A DNA stretch of 43,984 nucleotides from Tubiluchus corallicola (lineage: Eukaryota > Priapulida > Priapulimorpha > Priapulimorphida > Tubiluchidae): assembly GCA_030141605.1 (NCBI GenBank), contig JAQGDQ010000230.1, positions 250,001-293,984 of the forward strand, in the 5' to 3' direction. Both the position numbers and the translations under genes were made by a program. The notes beneath the pieces are model-generated. The model was not told where the DNA came from and searched no databases. It was given only the letters and a program-made list of their open reading frames with translations. This document shows, piece after piece, positions 38,795 to 43,984 of this stretch (its first letter is position 1; each line of letters begins with the position of its first letter).

Positions 38795-38846
38795 CTTTGC
38801 CCTTCCATTTATGTTTTGCACAGATTCCTTATGTGATGAGTTAAGA
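38795..38846 (-). CDS. mipol1: MIPOL1 exon: 52-bp small exon
   Basis: The acceptor is TTTTTTTTACAG and the donor is GCAAAG/GTGAAT. The first base completes a Ser codon left by the previous exon, and the 52 bp then give 17 codons (LNSSHKESVQNINGRAK) ending in phase 0. This is exactly what is needed to join the next exon at 35092. The sequence falls in the poorly conserved linker of MIPOL1, so support comes from splice borders and phase rather than from similarity. Confidence 0.7.
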
Positions 38847-39805
38847 CTGTAAAAAAAATAAAATTAGATTTATATCACGAAACCCCAAAAACATTATTTT
38901 GGAGAATAGTTGTGAGTTGTACAAAACAATCAGCGTAGAACATGGAGAAGCCTACAATTTACAAAAATTATTAAATGCATAAAAAGGTCTGCCAAAAACT
39001 AAACTAATCTGTGACTGTACTAAAATTTATAATTTACTTTCACTTAAAAAAATTTAAATGTTTCACTGCTTAAACAAAAGACAAATAAATAATATGTGAT
39101 AACTTAGTAAGTTAGCATCAATGTGTTAAGAACTTTCTGTGCAAATGAAGGTTAACAGAGGCAATCACGGCTATATTTTAAGTTCTTGCAAGACAATGCA
39201 AAGATCCATACAGCTATATCAACCTTCAAATACTTAAAATGACTTCAAAAAGATTGTGTGAAAACTGTTTGAAACAAGCTGTTAATACATTATTCCACAA
39301 ACTTTTTTTTGTCAGTTCTTTTGATTTTGTCACAATCAAGTCACGTAAATAACTAACACCATTGATGCACTTTCTCTGCCAAGCTTTGCCAAATTTCATA
39401 CAGTGCAAGATGGTGAGACAACTTGTTTATGTTACATACTTTAAATCTTTTTGAAGACTTTCTTGGTTGTTTGGCAGTAAGAGCTTTAGCTTCAGTGATT
39501 CATTTATCACTATTAACCATAATTAACACAACACATACAAATAACTCTATAGCTCTTGAAATATTTAATGACAATTAATAAAATTTTCACTAATTATTTA
39601 TCTACTTTTTATTCATTTCGTGCAAAAAAAGTTTGAGTTGAAATGGACCAAATTCATTTTGGTTTAGTTTATTTATAGCTTAAATTTTGTATATTAATAG
39701 AACCTACATAATAAACCGCACACATTTTTCTTAAGAGTGGCATGCTAAGCACTACATGCTTGGGCATTAATGAACAGAATAGCAAATTGATATTGTATAT
39801 GATAC

Positions 39806-39926
39806 CTGTCATGGAGCCGCTGTAATCTTGCTAATGCATCATCACGTTCCTCGTTTGCTAATCTAACTCGGCACATCATGGCTTCATCCCGCTCCTTCTG
39901 TGCATGATAAATCTGTTCAATAACAT
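39806..39926 (-). CDS. mipol1: MIPOL1 exon: signature 'AQKERDEA...ANEERDDALAR' block
   Basis: The acceptor is TCTCTTGTGCAG and the donor is GACAG/GTATCA. Two entering bases complete an Asp codon with the previous exon; two bases remain at the end. The peptide contains AQKERDEAMMCRVRLAN and EERDDALARLQRL. This is the best match to vertebrate MIPOL1, which has the same AQKERDEAV.SR..LA.EERDEA.AR pattern, and is the main reason for the gene identification. Confidence 0.93.
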
Positions 39927-39940
39927 CTGCACAAGAGAAA

Positions 39941-40577
39941 ATTTTAATTGGCAGAATCAAGCTAGTGAGCTATCATGAAGTGTCAAAACTGAAATTAGTC
40001 TAACATCAGAAGAATTGCAAGCTACTAGAAGTTTACACGAATACAATGATCGAATACAAATAGAATATGCGCAATTATGGGTTAATCCATCAAAGGCCAA
40101 CAATCTTGAAATTGAGATTACATATAATTAATATCTCCTTTTAACTACAGTTATATTTTAATTGGCAGAATCAAGCTATCCAAGATAAAAGTAATGGCAC
40201 CAGATATCAAGGAGAAATAATGTGCAACATTTAAAAGTTTTCAAAATACTTCCTTCCAAGAAACCATGAATGTTCCAGCTAGTTAGTTAATATATAAAAC
40301 TATTCTTGCATTTGAAAAGCTCCTCATAAGTATCTGAGGGTGCATACACTCGTGCTGTATATCTAAATCCTATGTCCACTGATTTCCAATGGATTTTTGC
40401 AGTGAGCTATCATGAAGTGTCAAAATTGAAATTAGCCTAACATCAGAAGAATTGCGAGCTACTAGAGGTTTACACGAATAGAATATGTGTAATTATGGGC
40501 TAATCCATCAATGGCCAACAATCTTGAAATTGAGATTAAATATAGTTAATATCTACTTTTAGCTACAGTTATATTAC
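39941..40577. repeat. Interspersed direct repeats inside a MIPOL1 intron
   Basis: A block of about 190 bp starting GTGAGCTATCATGAAGTGTC at 39965 recurs at 40402 (437-bp offset), 85-90% alike by eye, with a small deletion in the second copy. A second motif, TTTTAATTGGCAGAATCAAG, starts at about 39942 and again at about 40156. The order is motif-block-motif-spacer-block, as left by an unequal tandem duplication. It begins about 15 bp from the splice acceptor of the 39806-39926 exon. No terminal inverted repeats or ORF are seen. Confidence 0.85.
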
Positions 40578-41131
40578 CATCATCTTATTTTATATTTAAG
40601 GGTGCTTTTATCTGATTTGATGTATTTTGACATAATTTCATGTTTTGTGTTTTTCCAATACATCAAATGTTTCTTATTGTGAACAATGCTGACCCATAGT
40701 ATAATTCTGTTGACATCAATAAATATCTCATTGTACTGTTATATTGTCATTTATTTTTAGTTTTCACTTAACTAACAAAGTCACAATGGAAGCTGTGATG
40801 TATGAACTGTCCCTTTACCGATTTTTCATACAGACAAAAAATATGTTGTTCAATTGGTCATGTACTGCTGATATGCATTGATGTGATTGTGACATCTTCA
40901 TATTTGCCAATGTAACACAAAGCATGCAACTCAACAATTATGTTGTTAATATGGAACATTCAGTACTTAAAAACTCAGTATAGAAATAAACTCAAGCATT
41001 TACCAGACAAAAGCAATATGGCTTTAAATTTTCCTGTTTCATCAGATTTTTGTCACTGAAATCATCTTTAGAAAAATTCCAGAAAATCGACAACAAAATC
41101 CAAAAGTAAAGGCAATTATTTCAATACTTAC

Positions 41132-41237
41132 CTGCAGCAGCTTCCACTTTGCAGGTGCCTTGAAGGGAAGCTTCTACCTGCATCTTTAGTTTTAAGGAGT
41201 CCAGGTCACATTCTGCCTTACCAAGATGCTGCTGTAG
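41132..41237 (-). CDS. mipol1: MIPOL1 exon: coiled coil (LQQHLGKAECDLDSLKLKMQ)
   Basis: The acceptor is TTTTATAG and the donor is GCAG/GTAAGTA. It enters in phase 0 and leaves with one base, coding for 35 residues that begin LQQHLGKAE and end KVEAAA. The LQQ.L.K.E start aligns with the LQQKLAKED segment of the vertebrate protein directly after its ...NKK. The high Leu/Lys/Glu/Gln content and heptad spacing support a continuous helix with the preceding exon. Confidence 0.88.
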
Positions 41238-41477
41238 CTATAAAACGAAATTTTCAAAAAGCATTAGAAAGACTCAAGTTAGCCAATTTTATATTAACAA
41301 TTTACACATGCTCAGCTTAATTTAAATTGACACTAATTTACTGAATAATGCATAGGTATTTGTTTTTAGCAATAATCTCGAATGCTTCTTTAAAGTTCGG
41401 CAAATCAACACTGTACTTTATCCATACAGATATTTTGCTAAAGTTGTGTTAATAAGCTATAATGGCATAGAAATTAC

Positions 41478-42172
41478 CTTCTTGTTTTCTTGACGAAGAA
41501 ATCCAATCTCTTCCTTGAGGCTGTCTATGTGCTTTTCCATGTTTTTCAATCTAACGTCTTCCATAAATTTTGATACATTACTATTAGCATCTCTTTGTAA
41601 GGCACTTTGAGAATTGGAAGCACAGTTAGGTGAAAGACGTTGGGATGACGTTTCAAAGTTTGGAAAAGTATGGCGCATACCTCTGGCCTCATGCACCGAC
41701 TTATGTGGTATTTGATTAGCAGTAGCACCATCACATATCACAGAGTCACTCAAAGCTCTCTTTGGCACATCGTAATTGCAACAGGCACCGTAATGGTAAT
41801 GACCTGACACGCCGAGATCAGCAGGTGCACTGCCATTGGTATGATCACGTGCCAAAATTGGATCCAAATTGCGCCTTACTTTGGAGCAAGCCGCAACATT
41901 CTGTGGTGGGTTCGGATATTCTGGGGAAATACATACGTAAGGTGTAGAATGTAACGGGTGGGAGTATAAATGCTGGTATTGCACAGGCGTGTGGTAGATA
42001 TCACTGACTGTTTTTTCTGTGGCAGGCGTTAATGCAGGACTACATGACTGATATCTCTTGTCTATGTTCAAACCATTTAAATTTGACTTAGCAGATGCAG
42101 CACTATTTGAATTCAATGTGGGTAAATGCGGCTGCTCATCTTGTGATACAGAAAACTTTGATATTTCAGCAT
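41478..42172 (-). CDS. mipol1: MIPOL1 exon: N-terminal low-complexity region and first coiled coil
   Basis: The acceptor is CTTGTTGTTTCAG and the donor is AAGAAG/GTAATT. The exon starts with two bases of a split codon and ends on a codon boundary, giving 231 full codons. The first roughly 190 residues are rich in Ser, Asn, His, Tyr and Pro (for example HLYSHPLHSTPY, ISPEYPNPPQN, GHYHYGACC) and look disordered. The last roughly 30 residues (MEKHIDSLKEEIGFLRQENKK in the sequence, heptad-like) correspond to the 'LLKELDILRTSNKK' start of the helical part in vertebrate MIPOL1. The exon is unusually large beside the rest of the gene. No ATG lies early in frame, so translation begins in an upstream exon; the open frame merely continues through a TTG at 42114-42116. 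Confidence 0.85.
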
Positions 42173-42224
42173 CTGAAACAACAAGTGCAAATAACGACAG
42201 ATCAACTAATTACATCAAACTTAC

Positions 42225-42287
42225 AGAGCAGCTGTGTAGTGGAGGAACATACCCATCTCCTACTCTTGGCAATTTCAGTATACTCAT
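42225..42287 (-). CDS. mipol1: Probable 5'-most MIPOL1 exon (63 bp), frame uncertain
   Basis: A 63-bp segment is bounded by a good acceptor (ATATTTCAG just upstream) and a strong donor (GTAAGT), with a possible 52-bp intron before the next exon. Two readings are possible. If it is spliced to 42172, it must be read in phase 1 (YTEIAKSRRWVC...), which has no stop. If the ATG that directly follows the acceptor is the start, it reads MSILKLPRVGDGYVPP..., which looks more protein-like but then needs a different acceptor in the next exon, for example the weaker AAAG at about 42156. If the ATG is used, the upstream sequence would be 5' UTR with an intron. The exon itself is fairly likely; the translation start of the gene is unresolved. 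Confidence 0.5.
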
Positions 42288-43120
42288 CTGAAATATATCA
42301 CATTCACTTCTATTAAGAATATACACCAAATAATAACTGCTTAAGATGTTAGTAAGTGGGCCTTGAAACAAATGCATGTCTGCTCAGTGGTCTGCTTGAG
42401 CTGCTGAATAATGATGTTCAGAATGTGTTTTCCTTATTTTTTAATCACTAATATGTTCATATGCATTATCATTACAATGTAAATTTCTAAAGGCATGTAT
42501 AATAATGACATTTGGTGGACAGGTCGACATTTACACATGGTGTTGTGTAAACATTATTTGAGCTTACTTCACTGACGACATCGAAGTGTGTAATAATGAA
42601 ATAAGCAACCCTGAAGATTGCATCATAAAATACTAATAAATGTTTTTCTTGTGCATTTCGAGACTTTACATAAACACAATTATTATAAATGTATTTCATT
42701 GATGTTACTAAAATTTAAAAAAAATGAAAAAATTTTCACTCTAAAGAGGCAAAATCTTCCAAGAGATGATTAGACAAAAATCCATGTTTTGCTATACTAT
42801 ACAGACAATGAATTAAAATTTAGAAGAGAGGGGGTGACGGCAACTCTCTGCCTTTCTACTTTCACCAAGTTAAACCTTTTTAGACAGCACAAATCTATAC
42901 CATTGATGACGTTAGTAGAATATGTTTGTTTGTAATGAATTAACAAACAAGTATGCTCTGCTTCCCAAGACAAAGACCTATAAAGATGTATATCCTAGTG
43001 GATGATGTTGGAGGTTAAAAATTTAGTTTCTAATAAAAAACTGTCAAAGACGTTACCTAAGAACTAATTTGCTTAAAGACTAGGAGAGTACTGTGTTGCA
43101 AGAAACAAGATTATTTCTAC
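42288..43120. other. Upstream region between the MIPOL1 5' exon and the LINE remnant
   Basis: This is AT-rich sequence without a recognised gene. On the minus strand it should hold the MIPOL1 5' intron and possibly further 5' exons or the promoter, but no start codon or CpG-rich promoter stands out. Confidence 0.4.
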
Positions 43121-43129
43121 TATTAGGAA

Positions 43130-43870
43130 AGCTACTTCCTACTTTGCTGTTTAAAAGAAAGAATTTTGAAAAACTACGTAACCATTGTGTGCAAAATCCC
43201 AAAGCTGTCTGAGCATATATTAACTCAAAAATGCAAAGAACTGAATTTTGATAAACTAAAAAGTGCTGGGAGCATAGCTATATAGATAAGGAAAAAACTG
43301 AGCGCTGAACAAATCTTTTGCATCAGTCTTCACTACCGAAGATTCGACTTGTTTTTTCTGTGGTATTCTGAATCACATAGACATTGATTCTGCTTTATTA
43401 GAAACTAGCTAAATTGAGTGAAGCCAAATCAATGGGACCCGACGAAATCCATTCTAGGACAACAAAGCATTGCAGCCAAGCAATTATACCACCACGTATT
43501 GTACATAAAGCAAAAAAGCCTGGAGCTTGGTGTAATATCTGCATTATAGAAGACTGTCTATATTTCAGCAATGTACAAGAAAAAAGTGTTAACCACCCAA
43601 TTTTGACTTTGGTCACATATAGGTGCTGGAAGGTATTATCAAGGAAAAAATTATGAGCACACGAAGAAGCCAATCAATTTCATTCAGCACAATGTGGATT
43701 CCGTTGCCAGCATTCTGTACAACAAATTTACTGGAAATGGTGGAAGAATGGGACAAGTTACTAGATAATGAAAAGCAAGTTGAAATGCTATTCATTTTGA
43801 CTTTTTAAAGGCTTCTGACAAGATAATTCTATGCATTTACCATAGATACTTTTACGCATTTATAATTCCC
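43130..43870 (+). mobile_element. CR1-like LINE ORF2 remnant (linker and N-terminal RT)
   Basis: Broken plus-strand frames follow the usual CR1/jockey-group order. NPKAV-stop-AYINSK at about 43195 corresponds to 'NPKAFWRYVNSK'. DKEKTER is followed after a frameshift by LNKSFASVFTTEDST at about 43305. KSMGPDEIHSR follows at about 43426, VLEGIIKEKI at about 43628, QCGFR at about 43690 (the 'QHGFR' block) and TNLLEMVEEW at about 43722. The 'YLDFSKAFD' block is degraded to ILTF-stop-KASDK at about 43795. Multiple frameshifts and stops show it is dead; the catalytic YADD box is beyond or lost. It may run past the window end. It lies upstream of, and antisense to, MIPOL1. Confidence 0.8.
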
Positions 43871-43984
43871 AAGTATTTAGTCATTCATGCAGCCCCACAC
43901 AGTTTTTTAACTTTTTAACTCCAAAATTAAAATTTGGTGTGATGATTAAATAGGATGTCCTCTTTTGTTGAATGCAATTACTTT

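Larger units (their letters stand above)
5845..42287 (-). other. mipol1: MIPOL1-like coiled-coil protein gene, whole locus (9 firm exons plus 1 probable)
   Basis: Nine minus-strand exons (41478-42172, 41132-41237, 39806-39926, 38795-38846, 34919-35092, 34256-34357, 11224-11318, 8103-8189, 5845-5998) each have GT/AG borders and join in one unbroken frame of about 528 residues. The order of blocks matches vertebrate MIPOL1 as I remember it: a 'K-E-I-G-F-L-R-Q-E-N-K-K' helix, 'AQKERDEA..RLANEERDDALAR', 'RERDAAL.K', a 'KERNDALAKV..L..E' block, a 'SLQQSL' block and 'LNAALSERDKAL'. MIPOL1 is a little-studied, mostly alpha-helical protein linked to human mirror-image polydactyly; its biochemical role is not established. 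Vertebrate MIPOL1 is about 440 residues, so this one is longer, mainly at the N-terminus, and appears shorter at the C-terminus. Introns range from 52 bp (probable) and 240 bp to 22.9 kb. Seen: exons, phases, coiled-coil composition. Inferred: orthology. Confidence 0.88.

Noticed and set aside
41546-41734. Minus-strand 62-codon ORF in another frame of the large exon
   Set aside because: It overlaps the MIPOL1 reading frame, which is the conserved one and carries the coiled coil.
42058-42316. Plus-strand ORFs over the first MIPOL1 exons
   Set aside because: They are complementary-strand shadows of the MIPOL1 exons, which have splice sites and similarity on the minus strand.
43398-43795. Minus-strand ORFs of 91 and 60 codons
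   Set aside because: They are shadows of the plus-strand LINE reverse-transcriptase remnant, which explains the open frames.
1-43984. CRISPR array, prokaryotic defence system, rRNA or tRNA genes
   Set aside because: The sequence is clearly nuclear eukaryotic; no spaced repeats, ribosomal RNA blocks or cloverleaf candidates were seen.

Overview
This is a eukaryotic, intron-rich, AT-rich window, probably from an invertebrate animal. It has long introns, consensus GT/AG splice borders, dinucleotide and tetranucleotide microsatellites, decayed LINE retrotransposons and one dispersed multi-exon gene. I see no bacterial operon, CRISPR array, rRNA or tRNA.

The dominant gene lies on the minus strand and covers about 36 kb (about 42.29 kb down to 5.85 kb). 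Its spliced product is a coiled-coil protein that I recognise as the animal MIPOL1 homologue (mirror-image polydactyly 1). Nine exons chain together in consistent reading phase from 42172 to a TGA stop at 5845-5847, encoding about 528 residues. A tenth, 5'-most exon (42225-42287) is probable, but its frame is ambiguous. The gene has a 695-bp first confirmed exon encoding a Ser/His/Tyr/Pro-rich N-terminal region, then small exons encoding repeated 'ERDxA' coiled-coil blocks. One intron is 22.9 kb long.

Layout from left to right. Positions 1-5844 are 3' of the stop codon and hold no gene I recognise. Positions 5845-11318 hold the three C-terminal exons, with a decayed LINE on the opposite strand at about 6.7-7.6 kb. 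Positions 11319-34255 are the giant intron. It holds microsatellites (including a perfect 195-bp CATA array), a 74-bp duplication, an unexplained plus-strand ORF at 18.3 kb, and two less AT-rich islands at about 30.5-31.0 and 31.6-31.95 kb. Positions 34256-35092 hold two exons, one of which carries a CPVC motif reminiscent of a Rad50-type zinc hook. Positions 35093-38794 are an intron containing exon-like open segments on the minus strand that may be a nested gene. Positions 38795-42287 hold the N-terminal half of the gene. Positions 42288-43984 are upstream sequence with a CR1-like LINE remnant running off the right end.

In deuterostomes, and partly in other bilaterians, MIPOL1 is a bystander gene in the NKX2-1/PAX1-9/SLC25A21/MIPOL1/FOXA (pharyngeal) cluster, whose introns can carry enhancers for the neighbouring transcription-factor genes. 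This makes the huge intron more interesting than its lack of genes suggests, but none of the neighbouring genes is visible here.
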